The position numbers and the translations under genes were made by a program. Under the pieces are notes generated by a model. That model searched no databases and was not told where the DNA came from. It worked only from the letters and a program-made list of their open reading frames with translations. 64,000 nucleotides of DNA from Populus alba. Its lineage: Eukaryota; Streptophyta; Magnoliopsida; Malpighiales; Salicaceae. Where the stretch lies: assembly GCF_005239225.2 (NCBI RefSeq), contig NC_133284.1:33432758-33496757 (forward strand), given 5' to 3'. The number at the start of each line of letters is the position of its first letter. The first letter of the stretch is position 1. Below, in pieces: positions 26,621-37,970 of this stretch.

Positions 26621-27397
26621 ATTAAATATCATTTGAAATGCAATTCCAAAGGGCATCTAAATTAGAGATATTTAGAAGAAAATGCCCCAATTATATTGAT
26701 ACATTGAGCCATCAAGTCTAGATTTATCTATTAAGAATTAACAAACAACTATGAATCAGTGATGAACCCAGATGTAAGGCAGTTCAACGTATCTTAAGAT
26801 GAACATGGCGCATTAAGAGCTCTGTTTGTTAAGCTCTGGCTAAAAGGAGAAAAGAAGATAATAAGACTTGAAATAAACTCCATGCTACAATTAATTTAAA
26901 AGAAAAACAGAGCACTTAAGTGATGTTTGTTTAATTTGGTACGAGTTAACCCACTTTGAAAGTGAGAATATAATTGGGAGTGCGATTTAGTCTAGACCCA
27001 TACCTCTCCAGCATTGGTTTACCTTTCCACCTCAACCCAACCCCACATAAAAACGAATGCGACTACTTGCTATTAAAGAAGATTATAAAGAAAACAATTG
27101 GGAAAGCGATTTTTGGTGCATGCATTGCACTGTGCTTCATGTTTTCCTTAGAACCGAAGATTCAGAGGCAACTAAAACGAAGCACTGTGTAAAAAAACAT
27201 GAGGGCAACGTCTTGGAGAATTTACACAACCTCCCTTTTCGACCATTGCAATCTAGACCTGCCATGGCTGACCTGCAGGTTTTCAGGAATGAAAACATGT
27301 TAAACAAACAACGTAATCAGCATGTGTCTCTAAAATGTAAGAGATGCACTACCTGAACGCCTATAAGATTAAGATTTTATGTTATAAGAAGTTTCAG

Positions 27398-27574
27398 GGA
27401 TGGCACGATTACATTCTCTCAGGAATTCGCATTCCAGGTGATGAGGATAAGGTTCAACAGGACTCAGTTGTATCCACGAGTAAAAATAAGGAGGAAATGT
27501 GGTATAATCCCAGTTGGAGAGATGCAGCATTCATGAAAATCCCAGATGCGTTCTTCAATGATAGAGATGATTGA
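27398..27574 (+). other. Exon-like open stretch, unrecognised
   Basis: Directly after a TTTCAG acceptor-like site the frame reads GWHDYILSGIRIPGDEDKVQ and ends PSWRDAAFMKIPDAFFNDRDD (written here without its first residue: SWRDAAFMKIPDAFFNDRDD), then a stop. The mixed composition with Trp, Asp and Pro is unlike translated AT-rich spacer. No upstream exon could be tied to it, so it may be a terminal exon of an unknown gene, a relic, or chance. I do not recognise the family. Confidence 0.25.
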
Positions 27575-28040
27575 TTGGTGCTTGAAAGAAATGTGAAAAG
27601 GACACACAGAATACCTTTGAACAGAAGAAATAGTAGTTAAGGAGGTTGGTGAAGGAGATTATTGCAGTCACTTTTAGCTTGTATGTGCTTTTATTTCTCA
27701 TTTAGGTGATTGCAGTGTATGTGACCATTTAAGGTTGCTTCTTAAGAGCATGCATCAGTAGTTAAATTTTGTTAGGCTAAACCTTATCAGCTTGAACGAT
27801 GCCTTGGCACTAAAAGAAAGCAAACTGATCCCTAATTCAAGGTTTCAGTTTCAGGAGTCACAGAATGAGTCCTAGCTGTGCAAAACAAATGCCATTTTCA
27901 GAATCTTCAAGCCAAAGACAAGCATTAGAAAAGTAAGTTTGCTACAACGAAGGATGCATGTTCGCCTTTTAGACCATCATACAGGCAAACAAACTAAGTG
28001 ACCCTGATTTAAGACTTCAGACAACAACCTGAACTTTGAA

Positions 28041-28330
28041 CTAGCCCAGTCTTTCAAAACTACTAAGGACTTGCTTTTGGCTGGCGATAGAATGTTTAAG
28101 CAGGTGGAGGTGAATCGAACCTGTCATGCTTTGGGGAATACGGTTGTGTCGGTCCTGGAATGTAAGGTACGATATAGGAGTGCCATGTTCAGTTGGTCTG
28201 GATACTGTAGTGACAGTAGATTTCAAAGCTGGATCAATCTGGCTGTAGTCCCTCGAATCTTTGTTGTCTGTCTGAATCTCCTCCCTAGAGATTCCCTGTC
28301 TCTAGCTTCCCTCCTGGATACAGAGAAATC
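28041..28330 (-). other. Exon-like open stretch, unrecognised
   Basis: On the minus strand one frame stays open for about 85 codons and includes REEIQTDNKDSRDYSQIDPA and STVTTVSRPTEHGTPISYLT. Codon choice and residue mix look protein-like, but no matching neighbours or clear donor/acceptor pair fix a gene model. It could be a remnant of a decayed gene. Family unknown. Confidence 0.25.
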
Positions 28331-30502
28331 ACATAAATAATAGGAAGAAAATCCATTAATTTGACATTTAGCAGTCTTATATTTCACGATTCTGAATCTC
28401 ATCCTACAGCACAAACAAATGCCTTCTTGGCAACTTCATAAATTCATGTATGGGGCGGATTTAGGATTGAGTCAGATGTTAAAGAATTAAGTATACCTTT
28501 AGTTCTTTCATTGGTATTCTAGCTGTCATACCATCTTCAGTTTTGGGGAAATTCACATCTGGGTTTAACGTGATATAACAGAAATGATCACAAAAGAGAC
28601 AACATCGGACTTGAATTAACAATTTGTACATTTTTTATGTCACGAGTCATAATCAATGTTCAGATGATCAGTGCAAAACACTCTGATGAGCTCGAAATAA
28701 TCGATCTCGTATGACATCTCCATTAAAATGGAAAAGGTAGGGCCACTCAGTTTATTAACTTTGTGCAAAGGTGAACCACCTAGACAACTATGTTCAGCAG
28801 AATCATGAACTGACATTTTCATTAAGTTTAGATCCACGTAAAGTTCAACTGGAATCTAGGCTTCTATATATTTTCCTTCTGCGCCTTTTTTTTTTCCCCA
28901 AAACATTTAACATCTCTAAAAGGGTGCACAGGTATTTGTTATTATCAGGCGATCTGCTCGACTTGTAGCTAGTGAATAATTGCAGTAACAGTAAAAGAAA
29001 ATGGACACGCTCTGACTAAGAACAAACAAAGAATTGGGAAAATTTAACATGAGATTGGCAAGCACAAATTTAACTTTACATGATTTCCGTGGTGTGTTTA
29101 TGCATGTCATCACAGAAACCAGATCAAGTAATATGCCCGAATTTGTTAAGAATGGATAGGGTGATTACAATAAAAGGTCAGTCCTCCATCATCCTCAAGA
29201 AAACACCAGAGAAAATGGACTTTATCCACTCCTATCTGCGACGTGATTATCAGTGGTCCTGTTTGGCGAGTGTGAGATAAAATTAAGAATCATTATTGTT
29301 CTAGTGTCAGGGATCCTATATAAAAAGATATCAGTCCCTACTCACACCCAGTTCGGGCAAAGTGCTCAAGACTAGATGACTTGAGTAAACGTTTGCAGTT
29401 TCTCTTTAGCTCTACACGGATGATAAGAAACAGCCTTTCGCAGTTCGGTGCTTCTATGTCTGTTGTTGCAGAGCACGTTCCATGATTAAGGGAAGTCCAT
29501 TCAAAGTGCAAGCATAAATTACATGATAGCACAAAAAGGAATGTCAGCATCATCAGGGTCAGGACCACTACATATGTGCTTGTTAAGCAGCTAGCTAAAA
29601 TGGAGAGGACACCACACGCTGTAAAGCATTGTCAAATCATACATTACATAAAGGTAGGATAAAAGTAAAAATATGGAATTCTTACGTCAAGAGCTCATTC
29701 AATGTAGATCAAGGAAGTGAGATAAGGGAAAAGATAGTGAACAAAAAGATTTTACACTATTAGAGCATAATCTTCAAGCACACAGTTGGAATTTGCAGCA
29801 AAATCTACAAGGTTTAAGTGCCAAAAAGAATTGCCTCCGGTCTTCCTTCAGTTCTTAGCTCTATAAATGATAATTCTGGATCCATACTTAGTAATAATGG
29901 TGAAACTTAGATCATGATCCTTTAATTACAGACCTTGCTATCAAAAGAAAACACTTGGTGATTGCTTACTCTACTTTATGCTCGACAGGCACATGCATAG
30001 ATGATGGACCGTGAAAAGGAAATTGTTGGAAGCAGAAAGATGCATGGCCCAGTGGTCCAAGGGGCTCATTGCTTAAATGGTAATGGAGTTCGCAAGGGAA
30101 AGTTTATGCATCATTTCTTTGGGGTTTGGCAACGAAAGCGAGTCCATACACAGTCGTCTAAACTATAATGGTACGATTAAATCAATCAGAACTCAGAAGA
30201 TCAATAGTTTTCTTTTTTTTTAAAAAAAAAAAAAAACATATTTTTAGCTTGTAAAACAGTAAAAGACAATGACCAGAACAAAAATAGTGATACCTCGGTG
30301 TATATGAAAGCATTCTGACACTGTACTTTTACCAGTACAGCACTACAAGTGTTACAAATACAGCTAAACTGTGGCAGAGAAACAGAGGGAAAATATGGCA
30401 ACAAGGAGCAAAGAACTTATAGTCGTTCCTCTTGAAAATTTACTTTGAATCTATATGTAAAGATAGAATAAAATTCAATGAACAAGGTATTAAAATGAAA
30501 CT

Positions 30503-30531
30503 ATATATATATATGTGTGTGTGTGTGTGTA
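30503..30531 (+). repeat. Compound (TA)n(TG)n microsatellite
   Basis: A TA tract passes directly into a TG tract. Simple repeat only. Confidence 0.8.
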
Positions 30532-31681
30532 AAACCTTGGGTTAATAGAACTTACCGTGAGAAGAGGAATGACTGGAAGACATAAAGGCCGTCAGAATCC
30601 AAACACAGCCAACCTCACCATGTCTTCCAAACGAATGAAATTCCCTAAATACCAAGTACTAATTTAACTAACACTGTTTAAAACAAAAATGATGAAATAG
30701 TATAGTTTCACCTTGTCGCACTTTAGAAACATATCATTTAATAAATATTTTTATTAAAAAGCATGATATCAATTAAAATTTAAAATTTTTTCATATTAAA
30801 GAACATACAAAATAGATATCCTTTCTCTCTCTCAAAACCAAACAACACCCTCATAAACTCTCTACAAAACCCACAAATACTTTTATCTTGTCCTTAAAAC
30901 AACCAAAAGTCAAACACATCTTAGTCTTTAAGCATCTAAGGATATGTTTTGGGTTCAAAATCGACCATTCCTTTTACTTCATCACTGTCACCACCTCCCC
31001 AACCCTTTCTCTAGTCTTAAAAGCAAGATAAATATACTACATTGCTATAAATTTGTGTTTGGTTTGGTTGAAATGAAATAATTATTTAGATTGAATTTAG
31101 GGTTAGTTGAATTAATATTAAATTAGTTAAGAATATCATTAATTAAGATTGATTTGATATAGTTGAACATGGAGAAAAAAAGTTGAATTAATTATTTTAA
31201 TTAGTTATGTGTTGTGTTTAATTGATGTTAAGTTATTGAATTTGAAATTTTGTGTTTTTTTTAAATCAACTAATAATATAATTAACTACGTTTGATAATT
31301 TTATGTAAGAGAGCACGGATGCAGTAGAATTATGATTAATTACATGTTCTATTAAGTTGTTGATAAGTTGATAAATTTGATATTTTCTTTGAATTATATT
31401 AACTTGCTATGAGTTTGGATTTAATTTAATGCAATTGAGCATAAACACATCAATTAGATTTTGTATCATGAATTACATTTATTTTTTGGTGGTGAATTGT
31501 CTTTAACATTAAATTTTAGGAATTTGAGCGAATTTGATATGGATTTTACCTATTAGTGTTGGGGTAATGCAATTTAGTTAAAATTAAATCCAATTAACTA
31601 GAATATGATTTTATTTTATTTTTACAAAATATCTTATAACATATTTTGTTATATCATTATGTTGGCATTATTATTCATGAT

Positions 31682-32249
31682 ATGAACAGTAGTATCGCAT
31701 ACAATAGTGAGAGTAATTTGTTGTTAAATGGTAATTTAGACATGTCATATGCAAAAATAAAAGAAACCATTTGTCATGGATTTCAGCGAAATTATAATGA
31801 TATTGATGTTGAAATAACCTAGAGGTGTCAGATTGGTGAACATCAGTATTATACTATACCAATTATATGTGATTACAATTTTAAGATAGTGATTATTTCT
31901 TTCATCCAAAGTGGTTTAAACATAATGATATGGTATATGAGTAGTCGATCAAAATCTATGTATAACCCAACTTTTGTTGGTTCTTCAAGTTTAATCAGTA
32001 AAGGTAAAAGTAGTTTATTGTCGGATGATTTGTTGTATAGAATAGATGATACTATGTTTGACAATTCATTTACTGATCAACATAAATTTGATTATTTTGA
32101 GCTTAGTGACAATAAAGATGATGATATGTTAAACTCGAATGTGATAGTAAATGATGATGATGATGAAATCATACCTCATGTTCCTAAATTTATAAATACT
32201 TCTGGGTTTAGTTTTGATGTTTCTAATGATTGGGCACTTAGTTATAAGT

Positions 32250-32251
<2 letters not shown>
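31682..32251 (+). pseudogene. Relic of a MuDR/Mutator-type transposase N-terminal region
   Basis: The frame opens at an ATG at 31,682 and continues to a TGA at 32,249 with one internal TAG at 31,820. The reading before the break is DMSYAKIKETICHGFQRNYN and after it CQIGEHQYYTIPIICDYNFK, then IMIWYMSSRSK and an acidic DDDDEIIPHVPKF segment. This pattern (a short beta-rich domain with a WR-x-YxxxPI-like step, then an acidic linker) resembles the plant MuDR-family N-terminal domain that precedes the zinc-binding and catalytic parts. The stop falls where a Trp codon is expected. The catalytic DDE core and SWIM finger are absent and the frame ends at a GA microsatellite. Family assignment is by resemblance only. 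Confidence 0.45.
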
Positions 32252-32285
<34 letters not shown>

Positions 32286-32292
32286 AGAGAGA
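32249..32292 (+). repeat. (GA)n microsatellite
   Basis: About 22 GA units with a single interruption (GGA). It begins right at the end of the transposase-like relic, so repeat growth or a break may have removed what followed. Confidence 0.85.
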
Positions 32293-32299
32293 CGGGGGG

Positions 32300-33589
32300 T
32301 AGCCAAGAGGGAAAAAGAAGGAGAATAGAATGATTGTAGAATTATGGACATGGGGTGCAGATTCGCAGTGGAAAATGAAGGCATATGAAACCGTGCAGAC
32401 AATGGAAACGACATTGGTCATCAGTGTATACAGTCTTGAAAACACAAATGAGGTTGGTTCAAAGTTGCAAACCACAGCCTTTTCTCTTCCTCATCTTTTT
32501 ATAGCTGTTTTTTTTATGCAGTGCACATGAGAACGATGCTAGTGTTCTTTCCGCAAGAAAAGTTAAGCATTTCTTTTTTATAACTGGCACATTTTGCAAT
32601 TTTGATTCACAAACTCCAAAGTTGCTTCTTTACAATTAAGAAGCAATTAAACTATCACATTTCCTTTTCACGGTGATAATCGGCAAACGATCTTTCCAGT
32701 AGCGAGAGAATTCGCATCATTCAGACAGTTTTTAAGCTTCTAAAGTTCAGGGAAGATCTTAGTGTTCCGAGAAGACTTAGTCAATAATCTTGTATGGAGC
32801 TTGTTTTGCTTCCATATTGTTTAGAATAGTATCTGACCTGCCCCATTTTTCTGTGCCAGTCATTCAAGATCGCATGGCGTACAACTGAGACGAGACTCTC
32901 TGCCCGGTCGGAACCCACATTCACCAGACTAGAATCGGGCCATGCAATGCATGAGAAATCGGGCCATGAATTGATGCAAAGCATATGCACCTTCTCTATT
33001 TAACAGCTTATAGGCTTATAGCAGATGAAGTATAAAAAGGGGTACGAGTGGGAAAACTTGATAGACATCCATCAAACTAACAAGGATCGCTTCAAGAACT
33101 AGTTTGTTCAGGACAAAGCCACACATCTTAGCTACACTAGATATCTTTGCTTCAAAAAAGTGCCTGATATATCCTCGCCAGCATTACCATGGAGAATCAG
33201 AATGAAAAAAATTGGAGGCCGTTAATATGTTCATCCACATTTACAAACCACACGCTGGCTTGTGGACGGCCACAGGCGGTAACCGTTAATAAGTATTGAA
33301 ATTTTGCTAAAATCTTCGGCAACCAATAGAAGGAAGCAAGTAATAAGCATTGAAAAGCCAAAATAATATTTTTTTTGGCTTTCCATTTTGAGGAGAAGCT
33401 CTAACAAAGAAGATAATTCCAAAATGTTATCAAGCAATTCGAAAACATTCAATTCGCAACATCAATCCAATTTCAATAATACATCAACTAAGCAAAACAT
33501 TGTCTTAAGAGTTCAATTCAAACATAAAAACTCTAACAAGATCATACTTGTTCCAGACTCATCTGCTTCTGTGGAAGACACCATCTTCT
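32300..33589. other. Intergenic region and probable RPS29 3' untranslated region
   Basis: No coding exon was recognised between the GA repeat and the RPS29 stop codon. The right-hand part (from roughly 33,250) should be the 3' untranslated region and terminator of the minus-strand RPS29 gene. Confidence 0.45.
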
Positions 33590-34344
33590 TTAGCGGTACT
33601 GTAAAAGAACCAATGCATAGAATAAGAATGAATTACAAAAATTAAATGCTATTCAATTAATACATAATTGACTTTACCTTGATGAATCCAATTTCCTTGG
33701 CATTGCTACGGAAGCACTGTCTGCAGCACATAAGCCCGTACTTCCTGATAATACCATGGGGATTTCCACACACACGGCTGACAAATCAACAATAAAACAA
33801 ACATCAGAACACATAATTCAATATTTCATGTTTCTATCCAAACCATTACAATCTAGAGACTCGAAATAAAAAGAGAAGTAAATTTTGGCTTCATCTAGCT
33901 GAATAACAGGAGAAGATAGTAGCGTAGAAAAGAAAGGTTAGGGATCATTGAACTTCAAAATTAAACTCTAACCAACACAAAGCTAGAATCATCATCTTAA
34001 GCACTAGCTAAAAGCTCTCATAAACAATAAATCATCATATTTCCTGGGAATATCCAAACAAAACCATAAAAGCTCTTAGGACAACACGAACATGAAAATA
34101 ACAGGACAAGTTCCTAGAAACCACACTCCCAAGGAAAACTCTTTCAGACCCAACGCATATTAAAGAAGCATAACAAGAAAAACTGATAGAACCCTTTCTG
34201 TCGTAAAATAAGCAAGTAAATACATCGATTTAATATAAGATTATACTTCCATTCAAGCAGAGAGAAGGAAAGTATAGGTTACCAAGTGCGAGAACCAGGG
34301 CCGTAGTTCTTGGGGTGAGAGTTCCAGACATTAGAGTGACCCAT
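33590..34344 (-). CDS. RPS29: Cytosolic 40S ribosomal protein S29 (uS14)
   Basis: Three short exons on the minus strand: 34344-34283, 33777-33678 and 33598-33590 (the last codes only Tyr-Arg-stop). The product is 56 residues, the exact size of eukaryotic S29. It starts [20 protein letters not shown], has the zinc ribbon Cys21-X2-Cys24 and Cys39-X2-Cys42 around [19 protein letters not shown], and ends KEIGFIKYR. All introns are GT-AG and the frame is continuous across both. S29 is a small-subunit head protein near the decoding region. The upstream flank carries a TATA box, a telo-box and a site II element, as expected for a ribosomal protein gene. Nothing suggests a processed pseudogene, since introns are present and the protein appears perfect. 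One of probably several genomic copies. Confidence 0.97.
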
Positions 34345-34450
34345 CCTTTCTACTACCGATCGTTATGGTGAACAAAATCTTGAAGCCGCTAGAGAGAGCT
34401 TGAAGCCTGGAGTTTGCAGAGGACTTCTGTATTTGTGAAGGAAAGAGAAT

Positions 34451-34524
34451 ATTTATAGTGGTGCTACAAAACCCTAGTTTTCTAGTGGGTGTCATACGAG
34501 CCATGAGGTTGTCGGATTTGGGCC
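34451..34524 (-). promoter_or_regulatory. RPS29 promoter: TATA box, telo-box and site II motif
   Basis: Reading toward the gene: TGGGCC at 34,519-34,524 (site II, TCP-binding type), AAACCCTAG at 34,469-34,477 (telo-box) and TATAAAT on the minus strand at 34,457-34,451, about 107 bases before the start codon. Site II plus telo-box is the usual combination in plant ribosomal protein promoters, giving proliferation-linked expression. The motifs are seen; the activity is inferred. Confidence 0.7.
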
Positions 34525-34559
34525 TTTTTTGGTATTTGACCCAGAGTGACTACTAGTTT

Positions 34560-37500
34560 GGTCCTGTAGCTCAGAGGCTCGGAACCCTTCAAAAAAAAAA
34601 TTTAATATCGCACATAAAAAATAAATTTATAAAAAATAATAATTTAAAAAAAAATTAAAAATAATTTTTGAACTCGAAAACAAACAAGCTAATGGGTGGA
34701 ATTTTTATTCTTTTCTACTTGATGCTAATAACTTGGGCCCTGAAAAGGCATCCTCTTCTTCTCTACTCCAAACTCAATGACAGCCGACGCAGCTCAGTAC
34801 TCATGCATGAGTGGGTTTGGTTTGCGAGGACCTATCCATCCCCACATTTGCCCAGTTAACGATGGCTTCATAATTTTTGTCTTCATAATAACAAATAATA
34901 AAGGATTTATTTGTCCCAAAAACGCATTTTTTACATAAATTTTACTGATGATTGTTCATTGGGTAATTATTTGACAGATTCATGCAATTGAGAATTTTTA
35001 TTTCTCTGGGGTAAATTATATTTTAGTTCTTGTAAATTCAACAATTTGGCTCATAGTCAAAGACATCTCGACACTAATTCCATGTTTTTTTTTAAAGGGA
35101 TTCCATTGCGACTCATATTAACTGTTAAATACCTAATAAAACTACCGATAGGCCAACTTTTTTAATTATTATTATTATTTGAGTTAAAAGAAGTCTTTAG
35201 AGTGTTATCGTATATAAGGGAGTTTGGAAGGAAAATATTAGAGGAAAAAAATAAAAAAGATGAAAGAAATAAGTTGTTCGTTAGGCTGCCTGAGCTACTC
35301 GACAGCCATAGACTAGACTGGAACTTACAGCTATAAGCACGTGACAACTTGTAGCAGTCACTGGGCGGTGTCGTTTCAGGCATCCCGAGCTCTTTCCTAA
35401 ACCTTAACCATAAACTTCTTTATATTTCTTCTTTCCCCGCTTGTATATCAGGGCTGCGTAGTTGACAGGAATTCAACTGTGTTTGATGTTTCTGTTGAAT
35501 CAAAATGCAAAAGAAGAAACCTTGTTTATATTTTCGTGACAAGCATTTTGTGAACGAGGTCGAATTTCTCTCTTGCTACCATCCATTGAAAGCTATTTAA
35601 TTTGATATATTCCATCTTACATCGACGAGTTTTCTTGCTGCTACGAGTCTGGCAACTATCAAGCTTTAAAGAGTTATATGGTCACCTGCAATATTCCCAA
35701 GTGACCTATTCCATTTCACAGGATGGAAAGATTGCAAGAAAGATTTCAAGCAGTTTTCTTGCTGGTATGACAAACTGTCAAGCTTTAGAGCGTTGCAAGG
35801 TCAGCCTGAACAAGATCTCTCCGGTTGCACATCCTATCTTGCTAGATGGATTAATTGCAAAAAGTTCAATGGAATATGAAAAGAAACTGAGCAGGGGGGC
35901 CTGGAAAAGCCTACTGAGTTACATTTTGTCTTGTATCTAAATGCTAACAGCAGAGGCGATCAAAATGATGAATCATAAGTTGAACCAATACAATACAATC
36001 AAATGGATATTGCCTCAATAAATCAACAGAAAATAAAATCTTCTCCCTCAAGTAACGGAGAGCTTATTTGCAATACTAAATAATAACAAATAATACTAAC
36101 TTTATCAAGAATGTCTACAGGTTGGACTGTAGGAGTGTCAATGTTAGCTGGGTGTGTTTTGGATGATGAAGGTGGTCGTGATGTGAGAGATAAAAGAGGC
36201 TTCTTGCTGGTGGATGATGATGGGTTTTGAGGTTGTCCTGTGAAATTAGACAGATGGGCTTGGGTCCAATTTGAGACTTTTCTGAAAGGTTTGGAAGAGA
36301 TTCAGCAATGGATTAATTGTCAGCCATTTTTTTGCAGACACATGAAGGTGGTAGAATGTCCAAGGATGGATTAAGGTTCGTTTGGTTTATGTGTACAAGG
36401 TATCGTTTTTATTTGGTACTTTCAAGAAATGTTCATCAGTTCAACCGACGTGCCCATTCAATCAGATCCGATTTTATACCTGCAAAAAGTTCTTTTTTCC
36501 CAGATTTTTTATCAAATAATACGTGACCTGACAACCTTGAAACGTAGTTCTTGGTCGATTCAGTACAACTCATCCATTTTTTGGTCGATTCAATTAATTT
36601 CAAACCAGTTTTTACAAGATCAATTGCACAAACAATCCATGTCCTTAAACCAAGATTGGTTCAAGATTCAATCTATTAATTCATTGGTTGAAACGCTGAT
36701 TCGGTTTTGAGAACTTTGTTTTTAAGGTCTTTCATTGCTATATGCCAATCCTGCTTCTTCTTCTTCTTTTTCAAGTTACTTTTCTGATGATGGTGTTAAA
36801 ATAGATACGCTACTGGAATAAGGTTTTTAAGTGTATGAATTATGAGTTGTGATGTGTCTCTTTAAATAACTCTCTTCTCCGGTATAAAATAAATAAATAA
36901 CTATCTTGATAAATATTTTTGAAGTACATGTAAAAAATCCTTTTTTAAGATGTTTAAAGATCCACCAATGATAAAATTATTCAATGTTTATTAACTGCAA
37001 GGGAAATTATTAGACAATTCTTAAGTAGTATTTTTCTAACGCTCTTAAAAACAGAGTTAATGAATGATTATCATTTCTGGACCAATTTTCATGTGAGTAA
37101 AACGACATTACATCTAGAGTATCTAATGTTTTCTACCAGCGGGGACTTGAAATTAGAGCAAACCTTAGTTTTAGTGAACAAAAGAATCTAATTAAAATTT
37201 CAAATTTGTTTAAGATTTTTTTTTAATTTGACAATAAGAGGCATTTTCAATAATTTTTAACTTTAATTGAAATAACTATTTTTTCAAACGATTTCAATAA
37301 ATACCTTATATAGTTTATAAAAAAATGATTTTAATGGATACTCATTTCAAAGTTCAAGCTAAAAAAAAAAGAAAAAAAAAATGTTTGACTTGTAGTTACC
37401 GTTCATGGCAAGTAACAATGCATTTTGGACAATGTTTCGGCTTATTACATCTTTAGCCCTTAAAATATGGGATACGAGGCCAATAAGCATACCTGTGAGA

Positions 37501-37960
37501 CTTTAGATACTGGTAATTTAAGCTCCCGTAAGCCAAAAAAGTCTGTTGCGTGGTCAAATCTGGCACCCATGGATGGAAATTATCATTAAATTACACCCCA
37601 CTCCCTGCAAGCAGGAGACGGGGGCACAACTTTCCTTGAGTTTCCAAGAGAGAGATAGATTGATAGGAAGCCACCATAGCAAAGATGATGAGAAGATAAC
37701 ATTCAAGCACAGATTCTCATAACATGACAAGCCGACCAGGTGTTCCTTTTGTTCATTGTATCTAAAGATCTAATGGAGAAAGTACTACTAGGTTTCTCTT
37801 GAAATTCAAGCACAGGTACTGTCCTCGGACAAATTCTTTTTACTTTTATTGATCGGTGTGAAGAAACTAAACTAGCTTCATGGATCCATAAATATCTGAT
37901 TTCAGGCTAAACCCAGTTCAACTAAGTCCTGGGTCAAAGTTTAAACCTCCTCTAGATCCT
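34560..37960. other. Intergenic region between RPS29 and PUT5
   Basis: No complete gene was identified. At 35,500-35,600 a short frame (MQKKKPCLYFRDKHFVNEVE...) follows a promoter-like patch, but it stops after 31 codons. A degenerate tandem duplication follows at about 35,627-35,880. From 36.1 to 36.7 kb there are moderate open frames without recognisable motifs. 36.8-37.4 kb is AT-rich. The last 400 bases are the PUT5 upstream region and leader. Confidence 0.4.
35627..35880 (+). repeat. Degenerate tandem duplication of about 128 bases, unknown origin
   Basis: AGTTTTCTTGCTGCTACGAG followed by CTATCAAGCTTTAAAGAGTT recurs as AGTTTTCTTGCTGGTATGAC followed by CTGTCAAGCTTTAGAGCGTT about 128 bases later. 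The tails GGATGGAAAGATTGCAAGAA and AGATGGATTAATTGCAAAAA also correspond. A plus-strand frame of 112 codons runs across both units, but the two units are read in different frames, which argues against a real protein repeat. Possibly a decayed coding exon pair. Confidence 0.6.
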
Positions 37961-37970
37961 GTCTGTGTCG

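Larger units (their letters stand above)
22927..31660. other. Long gene-poor region
   Basis: The first 350 bases are the leader and promoter of the QWRF gene, rich in CT and GAGA words. Beyond that I found no complete gene in more than 8 kb. Two exon-like scraps are listed separately (27,398-27,574 plus; 28,041-28,330 minus). Simple repeats include a (GGA)n tract near 26,086-26,108, a (TA)n tract near 26,338-26,363 and (TA)n(TG)n near 30,503-30,531. A family A copy sits at 26,470-26,620. Much of the remainder, especially 28-30.5 kb, is less AT-rich and could hold non-coding transcripts or decayed genes. Confidence 0.45.

Noticed and set aside
37965..37970. Upstream GTG as start of the PUT5 coding region
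   Set aside because: Not a plausible eukaryotic start; the ATG at 37,971 is two codons downstream and in frame.
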